From Ligula intestinalis (taxonomy: Eukaryota; Platyhelminthes; Cestoda; Diphyllobothriidea; Diphyllobothriidae), in assembly GCA_036362985.1 (NCBI GenBank), contig JAYGXS010000004.1, positions 46,607,639-46,671,638 of the forward strand: a DNA stretch of 64,000 nt. The letters run 5' to 3'. Under the pieces are notes generated by a model. That model was not told the origin of the DNA. It did not search any database and saw only the letters and a program-made list of their open reading frames with translations. Below are positions 46,858 through 57,831 of the stretch, piece by piece (position 1 is the stretch's first letter; the number at the start of each line of letters is the position of its first letter). Position numbers and translations under genes: made by a program.

Positions 46858-49800
46858 ATGCTCTTCGAGTTGGTGTTAGCGCTCATTGGCCTGTACATGA
46901 TCCTGTCTTTCGTTCTCCTGCGATACCCACAACTTCTGCATAAGCGGCGAACTCCGGCATTTAAGGCCGCTATGATTTGTCATCGTGGAGGTGAGTGCAG
47001 GCTTATCACACGTTTCCAATACATCTTAATTGTAGGCTCCGGGGAATTCTTGGAGAACACTATGGATGCATTTTCTGGGTAGGTTATTTCTTCGCCTCTA
47101 CCTCTTGCCTCACCTTACAGATGTGTGGAACTGGGCTGTGATCTTATTGAGCTCGATTGTCAGCTGACTAAAGACGAGCAGGTTGTTGTCAGTCATGACA
47201 ACGATCTTTCCCGGGGGACAGGCCAAAAGGTCTGCGTCTCTGATCTCGACTTCAAGGACCTCCCCGAGTACTCAGCCTCCGTGAAAGTGCAGTTTGGCTT
47301 TGGTGAGTAGTGATTGGATGCTGATACATAATTATCGTGTTAATGCTCGTTTTGCATATGCCCCAAATTCGTTTCTATAAGTCAATCTCACCAAGGCTCC
47401 CACGAATCTTGTATTTTAAACTATCGCTGCGGCCTATTGACGCTGGCAATCAAGGAGGTTTGAATTTGGTTATTTTTGCACTTAAAGGTGAAGAACATCG
47501 CGTGAAACCAGGTGCCTCTCGTCGTATACCTCTGTTGAGGAGCGTTTTCGAGGCCTTTCCAACAGTGCCAATCAATATTGACGTTAAGGTAGACAATGAT
47601 CTCTTAATCCGCAAGGTAAATCCTTTTTTTACCGGCTTTGCTCGTTGCACTCAATGACCGCTATCAATCACAACGGCCTTCAGAACTGGAGCTTAGCGGG
47701 TGATTAAGTTGGTCAGTTGGCTGTCCGATGAAGGCGAACTGAATTGGGCTAGCTTCCTGCGTTAGACACTGTCCGTCTAGAATACTCTAATCCTCAGGAC
47801 ATATTGTCTGAGTGTATCATCACTTCTGTTATGATTAAATAACGTGTTCTTTCGCTCTTTCACAGTAAGAAGGTTGACAGTCTTCCTCTCTTGCTCATAC
47901 GGTGCGAAGCACCTTCATTTTACAATTGATAATCATCCAATGAATTTAAATAGAATAGGACAGGAAGAGGATCCCTAGGATAGTATTTTACCCGTCCAAC
48001 CTTTCGAACTCCTATGCTAGCCCATCGCCAAGGAATAAGCCAACTGTACAACTCACTGCAAATTTATGTCATCTCCACCGGAAACAACCCTCCGCTGCGC
48101 CATTGGTTTGCTCGCACAGTGCTTGGTAATCGGCTGTTTGCTTAATGCTCCTAATGCTTGAGTTCCCTGTCGAATGCCACGCTTCCTGAAGTAGGCACGG
48201 AATTCCGTCCTCTGACTGGCGCACGATTCTCACGCTGCGTCCCGGTAAGGGCATGTAGACAGCTAGTAAGGGAAGCGTCTTTTTCTTTTTAACAGCGGGC
48301 TGACGCTCATGCATTTTCGTACGGGCCTGTTTTTCAGTTTCAACAACGTACTTGGCTTTTCACAGTTGCATTCTACTTGGTAAATGACACTAGCTTTCTG
48401 GGAATTGGGTCCTTAGGGAGCATGAGTTGCCGGCGGCTTGTAACTCGTTGTTTGGGAGCGACGCCAAACACCGAATTCGTTCATCAGTAGGGTGCATCTC
48501 TGAGAAACACCAGTATTTCGGTTTTACTGTTCCCTCGGTTTCTTTCTTCTGGTTTTTCGCTTGAATTTTCCGAGAAAACTGCTAGGGCATCCGTTAACTA
48601 CGAAGGATTTCTGCAGAAACTGAATCTCGACTTCCTTGTGGTCTAGCTCGGTGCAATGTGTTTCTACGCAGCAGTAGAGTGTTCTCACGAAGTTTCTTTT
48701 GTGCGAAACAGGGCGGTTGCTTTGAAAGCTTAGAATAGGAGAGGTATTCGTCATCTTCTCATGTGCAGTGAGGCTTACAGTTTCCCTATCCCTTGACGAT
48801 TGGCTAACGTAAGTGTGAAACGTCAGCTGCATAAACTAATAGTCCCAGGAATTACCATTCCTTCTTTTATTCAGTGGCGTGGGCGTCGTGTGTTTTTTTA
48901 CAGCATTTGGAATAGATTTGTGTATATTGAAGTATGGGCATTCCAGCATCTATAAGTTGGAAGCCAAGTCGACTTGTCGGCGTGAAAGCAACATTTATTT
49001 CTTAAGTTTTCGACACCAGTTTCCCAGATCATCGTCAGATATATCGTAATTTAAAAAAACGGTTTATTTTTAAAATGCACCTGTCCGAATTTGTGCGAGT
49101 AAAAGATCACTGTGTGGTATTATCGTGTTCGGATTGGCTGCTGTCCCTTCCATTTGTGCATTCGGCATCCGACTGAGCACATGGATTAGCGCAGTATTCA
49201 TCCGAGTGTATGGCCTCTGGGAACTCTTGTAGCGTCTGAGTAATGTTTGTACTTAAGGCGGAATCCCAGGTTGCAGATAAAAGGCAAGAGTCGCCAGAGT
49301 GAGGGCTTTACTGCTGCGCTCATGACCCTAAGTCGCTATCTCAAGCAGCAGTAGCCACCAGCGAAACCAGGGCTGATGTTGACTGCGTCCAGTCGTGCCC
49401 GAGAGTATGCGTGATGTGAGAGATGTGATGCTGACAGTTGCTTTTACATGACTGAAGCGAGTTCAGTTGGTTTGCTATTACTGTGTTGCATTGCTCGAAA
49501 GGGGTGTCGCGTGTAGAGGCCCCCTGCTGCGTGGCCACGGGGTGGCGTGTTAAAGTGGCTCTTGAGAAATCGCGACTAGTTGGGCACGCGTGTGCGCACA
49601 CCTGTGTGCGAGTGACTATCGGTCAAGCGTTTTAAGGTCAGTGAGCCTGAAACAGCTGCCCGTGACGATGCATGACTTTGGGACAGCGGGCCTGGGAGAA
49701 TGAAGGGAGGACAGCATTGTTGGCTGTCCGCCACGCTCTCGACTGGTTCTTATTTGATCCTTTTGAGACACTTCACACGCTAAACTAATCGAACTGTCAA

Positions 49801-52800
49801 GTTCAAATGCCGTGAAGCCTTCACACGTCTTCTGAGTCCTCCTCTACGTTTAAAAAAGAATATACGGTGTCAGGTAGAGTAAGGTGTTGTTTGCTATCCT
49901 TATCAGTCCGTGTAAAGTCGCACTCCTCTTCATTCCTCGCCAATCCAGGTTTTCACTCCCTCAGGTAGCTGCTGTTTGGCCACGCAGTCCAGTTTTAGTT
50001 TTCAGTCTGCCTCTGGGCGCACTGCGCCCCCCTCCCACCACCACCACCACCACCACCACCACCACCACCACCACCACCACCACCACCACCACCACCACCA
50101 CCACCACCACCACCACCACCACCACCACCACCATCACCANNNNNNNNNNNNNNNNNNNNNNNNNNNNNNNNNNNNNNNNNNNNNNNNNNNNNNNNNNNNN
50201 NNNNNNNNNNNNNNNNNNNNNNNNNNNNNNNNNNNNNNNNNNNNNNNNNNNNNNNNNNNNNNNNNNNNNNNNNNNNNNNNNNNNNNNNNNNNNNNNNNNN
50301 NNNNNNNNNNNNNNNNNNNNNNNNNNNNNNNNNNNNNNNNNNNNNNNNNNNNNNNNNNNNNNNNNNNNNNNNNNNNNNNNNNNNNNNNNNNNNNNNNNNN
50401 NNNNNNNNNNNNNNNNNNNNNNNNNNNNNNNNNNNNNNNNNNNNNNNNNNNNNNNNNNNNNNNNNNNNNNNNNNNNNNNNNNNNNNNNNNNNNNNNNNNN
50501 NNNNNCACCACCACCACCACCACCACCACCACCACCACCACCACCACCACCAACACCACCACCACCTGCATGAGGCGTTGCAGAGGTGCCTTCAGCATAG
50601 GTGAGCCCAGAACTGTCCTAGCATACACGCTATAAACGGGGCAGGTTTCTTTTTTCCACTGTCTGCAGCAAATAAATGTTCGAATTAATCTAGATATGTT
50701 GATCGTCAATTGTTTGATACATGACCGCGGAAGTAAGGTTGAAAAACGTTTTTGTCCTCTGGTGGATGAGCTCTAACCCATGTACGAGAAATCAAAAGGC
50801 ATACACAAGGGTTACTGCCCACTTTCCTCTGCCCTCAGCCAGCGTCTTTCCTCTTCTATTTCCTACTCACCCTTTTTTCGACTCCTCTCAGATATCAGAC
50901 ATGATCACGGAGTTTAATAGAGAGGAGATTACAGTGTGGGGCGGTTTCTCTGACATTGTGAACAAAAAGTGCCGCAGCGAGAATCCCCGCATTCCCACAT
51001 TTTTTCCTATCAAAGAGGTGATTCGGATACTGTTCAAGTACTACCTCGGCCTGCTTCCTTTCCTACCCATTAAAGATGACTTTTTTGAGATTCCTCTGAT
51101 CCGACACTTCTTGTAAGTTAAACAAATTTGTCTATTTTCTTTCACTAATGTTTTTTTTACTGCCCACCTGAAAGCTTATCTTGTTGCCTTTTAGCCGGAT
51201 GCCTAACGTCGTTGAATACCTGACTTCCTGGATTTCCACGTAAGCTAAACACTTCAGAAGTGGCATCATAAAATGTGGTATATTTTTTTACGGTTGGTTT
51301 CAGATTAAATCTAGTTACCTATTTTGAAATGGAGAAGCAAAGACTCGAATAATAATTTTTTACTTTGCTTGCTGTCTTTGTCATGGTGAAGTTCAAACCC
51401 AGTCTGCATACAGGTCAAATTTATCCTGAAAAGATCTTCAGTTGCGATTGGGGCACCATTCACGGTCACGGGAGGGCGAAATTCATTTATATGTCCTGTT
51501 AGTAAGTCTGAATACGGAGTTAACGTTTTACTGTTGGGATCACCATGGGTAACCGTATAGCGACTATCACTCAACAGTTATGAAGTAGGAAAGACACAAG
51601 AATGAGGACCCCGGTAATATACATAGCCTTGCGCAAAATCCCAGGAATTCATAAATACTCCTGTGTCCCGATCCTAACCCAGGCCTCAACCCTAACATTA
51701 ATAATAATCCGACTCCCACTGGCAATCAGCGCAAGGTCGGGGCAAAACGACAGTTTCTGGTTCATTTGCTCTCATCAGCCAGCGATATCGAATTATCACA
51801 TCCCAGTAGAATTTCTTTTGTTTGTCATTGCCCTTCCGACCGCAGCTCACAATTATGTCAGGTTAGCTTACTACGTATCAGTATCAGTTTATTGAGGGAA
51901 AGATAAGCGAATGCTTTTGAACTCCCTGTTGGTAACAGGATGATAGGAAATAAGTTGATACAAAGAAAACTTTAAAATGTACGACAGTTACATGTTCCGG
52001 GAAAGCAATCCCCATAAAATATGGCAGAAAAATATATGGCTACTTGCAAATCGCGAGTAGTATAATTTGATGCAGTGTATATGATAAGCAATGCGATTCA
52101 TTGTAAAGTGATTCATTGTAATCTGATGAAGGACTTTTTACCTTCATTGCGTTTGCTTTATATGCTATGGTAACTCCCCTCCATCGTCATCTATTGCACT
52201 AGCATCCCCCACTTCCTGCGCTTCGGTGCTCCGGATGACGTGATTTTGCGGCGGATCGTCCGTCTGACCGACTGGTAAGTGCCTCTTGCATTTTAGCGCC
52301 TTTCTCTTGCTGCTTCCAACATTCTTTTGCTTTGCAATTTTGCCTGCTGTCGAAGCATTTGCCTTTCTCTCTCTATCTCTCTCTCTCTCACTCTTTTAGG
52401 CTTTTGCGGTCACCGAAATTGTATGCTCACCTGAAGGCACGGGGGATACCTGTGAGTTTTAGGCCCAATGAACTGTTTTCTTCCCCACCAAATTCCTAAT
52501 CATCGGATCAGAAAAGTAGTTATTATTGTTCTTCTTTTACTACAAGGCCTACCGCACAGTTCTTGTGCGGTGCGTGATTTAACCTGCGTTAGAAGTTGAA
52601 TAGAAAAAAGGACCTCAAGCAACATAGCAGCTTTGCTCCTCATACTGTAATTATGGAAAAGGCAAACTCGCAGCACTACGTTGATGAAAAAAAAAACAGG
52701 CGCATCGCTTCTGACACACCCAAAATTTTCCGTTATCGACACGTTTTCCTTCCAGCGCTGGTCGAAGCTGTGTTTGTCGTACTTTGGGACACGTTGTTCT

Positions 52801-54938
52801 GTGACTTCAGTTCCCCAATCAAAAAATTAAACGCGTTTCTTTATTTTTATTCGGGACTTTAATATGACACGTGTTTTCTTTGGAGCTATTGAAAATAAGA
52901 CAGTCGTAAGGGTTTGGACACGGAATTTAATGTTTATGTACCCAGTGCCACTGTTGGTTGTTCACTTCTGTCATACAGTGTTTGGAGTGCTGCTTGTGAT
53001 GGAAGTCCTTTTTGCACGCACGCCTAGTCTTAAACGTGTCTGTACACAAGTACACAGAGAGCTCACCATCAGACAGTGTTGCCGTCAGACACACGCATAT
53101 TTAGCTTTTCTTGCGGTATTCCTTCAACTCGTCTATGTTACCCGCCGCCGAGGCTATCATTTGGCGCCATACATGAATCCCCGGATCGAATCTCGAAGCG
53201 TTTGGCTGAAATGCATGACGCTCAGCGGCGTCTTGGTTCAAACCTCAGGTCTTCTTGCTTTTAACTCGGACTGTAGCTGACTGATGACGCATAATTAGCC
53301 AGAATTGGCTTTCCTAGTTTTTTTCGTCTTCCGCTTTGGTCGTCATTCATTTAACCCTTACAAGAATTCCACCATCCACCTGATGTAGTATCCTTAGACT
53401 ATTTGGACTTATTACGACCGCTTATTGTGCAATCCAGTCTACTGAACAAATTTAGAACTCTACTTCTTGTTTTACCGTGCACCATATTTTTCTGCACTAT
53501 AAGGTGCACTTAAAAGCTTTCATTTTTCTCGAAAAACGACAATGCGCCTTATATATCGATAAATGATCGTTACTGAACTCGATGCGAATCGATATATAAG
53601 GTGCTTCGAGTTATAAAGCGCGCAGTCGTTTTTTGAGAAAATTAGTTGCACCTCATAGTCCGGAAAGCATGGCATATGAGACGCTAGCGCTCTAGTACTT
53701 CTGATTTCGTCTATCAGGAATCGAAATAAGAGTGGTTCGAACGTGGATGGGAATATCATACCACATCTATGACTCATATTCACACCTCTAACACTTCCAC
53801 CACGTGGGATCCGAGGCAGGTGTGGCGGCCCCAGTCGCGCCAGCCACCTGCGCCTTCCCCTTCCTCTGTTCTCCACGTTTTCATGACACCGGGCCTAGGT
53901 GAGGGGGCGGGAGGGAGTGCGGTAGGTGGAGCGAAAGTCTACTGCAGTAGTCGCCGGTTATTAAGCCCACGGTTAATAGGCCCAGCCGCGTATTAAGCCC
54001 AAATCAGCTTGGGACGGCATTTTATATGGCAAAATCCGCCGGCTAATAAGCCCAGTTGCCGGCTACAAAGCCCACTTTGCCAACAGTATAGAGTCTGCAG
54101 GCATCAGATTTCACAAAATTCGACGATTTCTGGTGGTTGGAGAAGGACCTCAAAGAGCACTTGCGAGTGAAGTTTCTTCCAAAACAACTGACACTAGACC
54201 GCTTTTTTTAAACGTGTAGCAAATCATTTTTTTGCTCCTGTTATTACGTAAAATACAGACAAACGACATTCTTTTCTTGTACATAACCAAGCTCTTCGCA
54301 TAATACAGTACGTATGTATTGTATAGTGCCTACCCTGCGTTTGCTAATCAAGAACAAGGACTCTCCGGTTATTGCGCCCGCCGCTTATTAAGCCCAATTT
54401 GGTCTGGGTCCGAGGTGGGCTTAATAGCCAGCGATTACTGTACCACTAAAAAACAAATCCACACGTGAGTCACTGCGATTGCCTTCCGCTTGCTAAAGCA
54501 CGCAACAGACGTAGTCGAAATCAGCATTGGAACCTTTATCCGCTTAAAGACCTAGAAGCCTTACGCTCATTCAGTCTGATAGCATACCCTGCACCTATTG
54601 TTTTGACCACTTTCATTTGAAGAAGAGGTGCTGCTTATAAAACCTCATCCGTACTACACCACACACACCTCTAAATATCGCCCACACCGTTAGTATAGCC
54701 TGACTGACCGCTTACCCCTTCCCTCATTTTGCAGGTCTTTATTTGGGTCTGTAACACGACAGAAGACTTTGACCTGGTCTTTGCTTCCGGCGGACAGGGC
54801 GTAGTCACCGACTATCCTTCGCGCCTCCTAGCCTACCTGGACCAGCACCCCGAAATTGACCGTGGCCTGTTCACGAGCCTGAAGGCCGATGGTGCTGTGC
54901 GGCGCTTGGCTACTACGCAAGAACAGCACACATCGTAA
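46858..54938 (+). CDS. Glycerophosphodiester phosphodiesterase, GDPD1-like, nine exons
   Basis: The enzyme hydrolyses glycerophosphodiesters or lysophospholipids to an alcohol and a glycerol phosphate (or lysophosphatidic acid for GDPD1-type enzymes) at internal membranes. Exons: 46858-46990, 47036-47078, 47121-47302, 47488-47615, 50892-51112, 51195-51239, 52203-52274, 52400-52451 and 54735-54938. All have GT-AG borders and continuous phase, giving 359 residues (human GDPD1 is a little over 300). A membrane segment spans residues 2-22. The catalytic set is His42-Arg43 (CHRGG), Glu51-Asn52 (LENT), Glu69, Asp71 (IELDCQLTKDEQVVVSHD) and His84. PINIDVKV, ITVWGGFSD, FFEIPLIR, IWVCNT and GVVTDYPSRL follow the family order. 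Introns range from 42 to 3276 nt. Intron 4 contains the assembly gap; introns 6 and 8 contain transposon debris. The C-terminal tail after DYPSRL is longer than in vertebrate relatives. The gene looks intact. Confidence 0.95.
50034..50567. repeat. (CAC)n microsatellite enclosing a 366-base assembly gap
   Basis: CAC/CCA triplets run from about 50034 to 50139 and resume at 50506-50567, with N at 50140-50505. The gap is therefore almost certainly within one long trinucleotide array in intron 4 of the GDPD gene. The long His, Pro or Thr runs obtained by translating it are artefacts. Confidence 0.9.
51876..52000 (-). mobile_element. LINE 3' end with (ACTGAT)n tail in GDPD intron 6
   Basis: The minus strand reads GTTCAAAAGCATTCGC, then CCCTCAATAAACTGATACTG and GATACG. 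This is an AATAAA signal followed by a hexamer-like tail. The adjoining sequence is related to 24796-24870. Orientation is opposite to the gene. The element body upstream is not recognisable. Confidence 0.5.
53484..53667. mobile_element. Palindromic miniature element in GDPD intron 8
   Basis: The left arm (CTGCACTATAAGGTGCA..., TTTTTCTCGAAAAACGAC, CCTTATATATCGAT) is largely the reverse complement of the right arm (ATCGATATATAAGG, GTCGTTTTTTGAGAAAA, TGCACCTCATAGTCCGG). The arms fill almost the whole ~185 bp, so it is a foldback or MITE-like element without coding capacity. Confidence 0.6.
53945..54440. mobile_element. MITE with CAGTARTCGC ends in GDPD intron 8
   Basis: The left end reads CAGTAGTCGCCGGTTATTAA (53945) and continues GCCCA. 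The complement of the right end reads CAGTAATCGCTGGCTATTAA and continues GCCCA (ending at 54440). TA follows the right end; the left has TG, probably a mutated TA. Sub-repeats of TATTAAGCCCA occur inside both arms. Length is 496 bp with no open frame. A TA target and such ends are typical of pogo/Tc1-mariner-type miniatures. Confidence 0.65.
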
Positions 54939-55994
54939 GGACGCGCGCCAATCGCATGCGGCAGTATGCCTCTCTTCCTGTCCATTCTGTGCAGGCTCAA
55001 GCTAACAACCCAATGGGTCTTTTCGGGAACTCACACTCTCCTGCATTCTTCTTTCAGTGAACTCTCTTACTCATTCTGTACCGTTGTCCACGGACTTTTG
55101 CTTCCGTTTATTTTACGATCCTCCTGTAATGCTACTTCCTTGCTCCTATTTGGTGTACGTCTGGTTTTCTGTGCGTCCTTTTAGCCATATTTTATAATCT
55201 CTTTATTTTAGTCTTCATATAGTCTTTTCTTTTTATAAGAAAACGAACCGTGTAATGCTTTTTTCTGTCCCGTTTTGCGTAAAATTATGTCAGTTTCATT
55301 TTACACAATAACTCGCTCTGTGCCTATCCAGTCTTGTGTTCTTGCCCCTCCTCTTCCTTGACCACATGCTGCATTCGGCCGATTCCGTGTAGCTGGTTCT
55401 GTTCCCTCTATTATCACGAATTTTTCTGCCCTCCTAGTTAGTTGGGGGCTTGCAAACCCAGATGGGAAGATCCCTTAGTCTCGCTGTTAGTGTAATACCG
55501 AAAGCGGACAAACAGCGCAGTCGTCACAAATTAATGCAGTTTGCGCTTGTAGCGACCAGCCAGTCTTGGCAGTCTGCGGTATTTTATGTCAATGCTAGGA
55601 CATCCATTTTGATCTCAGTTCAGTCAGCATTCCAACAAACATCACGCCAGGGGAGGGGCGGGCGATCACGCAATCCTATCCACCTCTTCTACGACGAATG
55701 CCTTTCCCTGGTGGAAAGAGAGAATCCTTATGAAGTTCAGGTTAGCAGATCAAAAGTGGACTGATTCACCCTCCCCTGTCAACTGACACCTGAGTAGTGG
55801 CCGAATGGTCTCGGGATGTATCCTCCGAGTAGGTTATGTTCCTTAACCTTGATTACACTCCCGTCTTAGGCATCTGAAAAAGCTCTAATTCAGTTGCTGC
55901 ACTGGTGTTGTTCATTCTGGACGCATTACTCAATTTGCGCCGCAGCCTCATCCGATAGTCAAATCCATCTTACCTATTCTCCACTTGTTCTGCA
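54939..55994. other. 3' flank of the GDPD gene; no gene recognised
   Basis: No clear AATAAA close to the GDPD stop was noticed. A plus-strand open frame of 104 codons (55450-55764) has no recognisable domain. The stretch ends at the left terminal repeat of PLE-E. Confidence 0.4.
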
Positions 55995-56405
55995 CACACT
56001 GGAAACCGGCCACAAGTTCGCATGGGAGAACACACGGATTGTTGGCAGTTGCCCAACTAGAAAAGGCCATGAATTCCTAGAAGCAATGCACTCAGATGAG
56101 GCATGCATCAACAGGTATATTGATTTGGACGCTAGCTACGGTTACCTCAAAGCTAAATTAAATACGCAGCACCAAATCACAGATGTCAGCCAAAATACGG
56201 AAAGCACATAACATCTACGAGCACGGACCAAAGCTCCTACCAATGGGCGCATACGTACGAGGAATATTGATTTTCTCAACGTTTAAACATGTTAGTTGTT
56301 CGTTGCGCAATTTTTCTACGTCTGACGACGACCGGTGGGTCCGTGTCGAAAATTTACGCAATAAAATTGAAAAAATTTCCCAAAGTAATTCTTATTCTGA
56401 TAATT
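55995..56405 (+). repeat. Left terminal direct repeat (pLTR-like) of PLE-E
   Basis: It begins CACACTGGAAACCGGCC and carries the 3' end of a PLE frame (HKFAWENTRIVGSCPTRKG) ending at an in-frame stop near 56210, then 3' UTR. About eleven substitutions and one small indel separate it from 63181-63591. It diverges abruptly from the right copy after TCTTATTCTGATA. It holds a hammerhead-like core at 56322-56352. Confidence 0.85.
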
Positions 56406-56637
56406 AATATCTTGTGATGCAAATATTTCAATACTTACGTATGAATTTCGACCGAAGTGTCTTACTTTATGCCCCACAATTGGAAGAATGTGCAATCCGC
56501 GAAATTCACACGCGAGAACAATTATCATATTTACACCGATGTCGGAGCAACAGGATTGTACCAAAGTCTGTGCAAGTAAAGCCTGCTATAAAGCCATCTC
56601 AGGGCTTCCGAGCTGCTATCCGTTACGGCCATGAAAT

Positions 56638-56828
56638 TGTAGTGAAACTGAACTGACCCTTTGTTTTAATTAGTTAAAGATGCCTTGCATGAACTGACAC
56701 AACTTTTAAATAACACGTTGAACAAGCTTGTTTATTTACCCACAAGCGACTTTGTTCTTATTTACTAGTTCGTAACCGTTGGGATACTCCTATCTCAGAT
56801 TCTTGGATAGACTATATCGTATCCTACA
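56638..56828 (+). repeat. 5' LTR of the gypsy element
   Basis: 191 bp, TG...CA ends, identical by eye to the 3' LTR. Short for a gypsy LTR. No convincing AATAAA is seen, so the polyadenylation signal is not clear. The PBS follows one base after the end. Confidence 0.95.
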
Positions 56829-56829
56829 T

Positions 56830-56841
56830 TGGTGACCCCGA
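56830..56841 (+). other. Primer binding site, tRNA-Trp
   Basis: TGGTGACCCCGA is complementary to the CCA-bearing 3' end of eukaryotic tRNA-Trp (…TCGGGGTCACCA). This primer choice is characteristic of the CsRn1 group. Confidence 0.85.
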
Positions 56842-57036
56842 TTTATAATTGCACTTTCAATTGCTAACAATTACTACACTGTTTCGCCCTCATTTTCTCG
56901 CCGCAAAGTGTGTCCGCCGATTTCTGAATTCACACCTCGGATTGTTAACCAATAGACAGACTGCGTTTATTTTCCTACCCCCATCATTCCAGTGACTAAT
57001 CCTGTCTCGCCCGCACATTTTGTGACCTTTGACATC

Positions 57037-57831
57037 ATGACTGACGGTCAGGGTGTTAGCGGCGTCCACACATTCGACTTACCGACTTGCTGGCTGAGTG
57101 ACATAGCCCTTTGGCTGCGAACAGTCGAATCCCGTTTCGCTCTGCGGCAAATCACGAAGGAAGAGACCAAATTTCATTATCTGGTGGCCGCATTGCCATT
57201 GGAGATTGCAACAGATCTCCGTGATATCATAGACAGCCCGCTCACTGAGACTCCCTATACCACACTCAAGGAGGCCCTCATCTCTCGAGTATCTTTATCC
57301 ACACAAAAACGCCTTCAGCGTTTAATTTCCGAGGAGGACCTTGGTGACAGGAAGCCAACCCAGCTCCTTCGGCGCCTGGAGCAGCTAGCTGAGGGACAAC
57401 AGCTGGATGGCACAATGTTCAAACAACTTTTCCTCCAGCGGCTGCCCTCATCCGTGCAAGCTATTCTTGCACCCAATATTCCTTCCTCGTCAGTTCAAAC
57501 GCTGGCTGAGACAGCCGACCGGATTCTCGAGTACTATCAACCACCCGTCTCGGTGAATGTTACTACTCGAGCCGTAACGACACCTTCTATCGCAGATGTC
57601 GTCCGACGCCTGGATGCCCTCACTCTCGAAGTTTCCCAGCTCCAGGCCACCCGTGTTTACAACCCTCGTAGTCCGTCGACTTTTCGTCGCGCAAGATCTC
57701 CCACTCCCAACAAAATTTCAACTGATGGTCTTTGTTGGTATCACCACAATTATGGTCCAAATGCCTGTCAGTGTCGATCCCCGTGCAGGCACAAGAAGTC
57801 GGCATCGGAAAACTTCGCCGCCGGCCAGTAA
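57037..57831 (+). CDS. gag: Gypsy Gag, CsRn1 type
   Basis: 264 residues from the first ATG (57037). The frame is open upstream to at least 56992, but without an ATG there. The capsid-like N-terminus has [20 protein letters not shown] and [16 protein letters not shown], the pattern common to CsRn1/Kabuki-type Gags. The C-terminus carries one Cys/His cluster, [18 protein letters not shown] (about residues 231-248), a CHCC-like arrangement and not the usual CCHC knuckle. Gag forms the particle shell and binds element RNA. It overlaps pol by about 106 nt in the -1 frame; no classical slippery heptamer was seen there. No interruption. Confidence 0.9.
   Translation: MTDGQGVSGVHTFDLPTCWLSDIALWLRTVESRFALRQITKEETKFHYLVAALPLEIATDLRDIIDSPLTETPYTTLKEALISRVSLSTQKRLQRLISEEDLGDRKPTQLLRRLEQLAEGQQLDGTMFKQLFLQRLPSSVQAILAPNIPSSSVQTLAETADRILEYYQPPVSVNVTTRAVTTPSIADVVRRLDALTLEVSQLQATRVYNPRSPSTFRRARSPTPNKISTDGLCWYHHNYGPNACQCRSPCRHKKSASENFAAGQ

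Noticed and set aside
49884..50635. Long open frames through the CAC repeat and the N gap
   Set aside because: They consist of trinucleotide repeat and gap characters and lie inside an intron of the GDPD gene.
52864..53280. 138-codon open frame inside GDPD intron 8
   Set aside because: No family resemblance and it lies in an intron with transposon debris; most likely chance.
55795..55860. GTGGCCGAATGGTCTCGG, resembling the start of a tRNA-Ser/Leu gene
   Set aside because: No convincing T-arm, B box or acceptor stem follows at the right distance.
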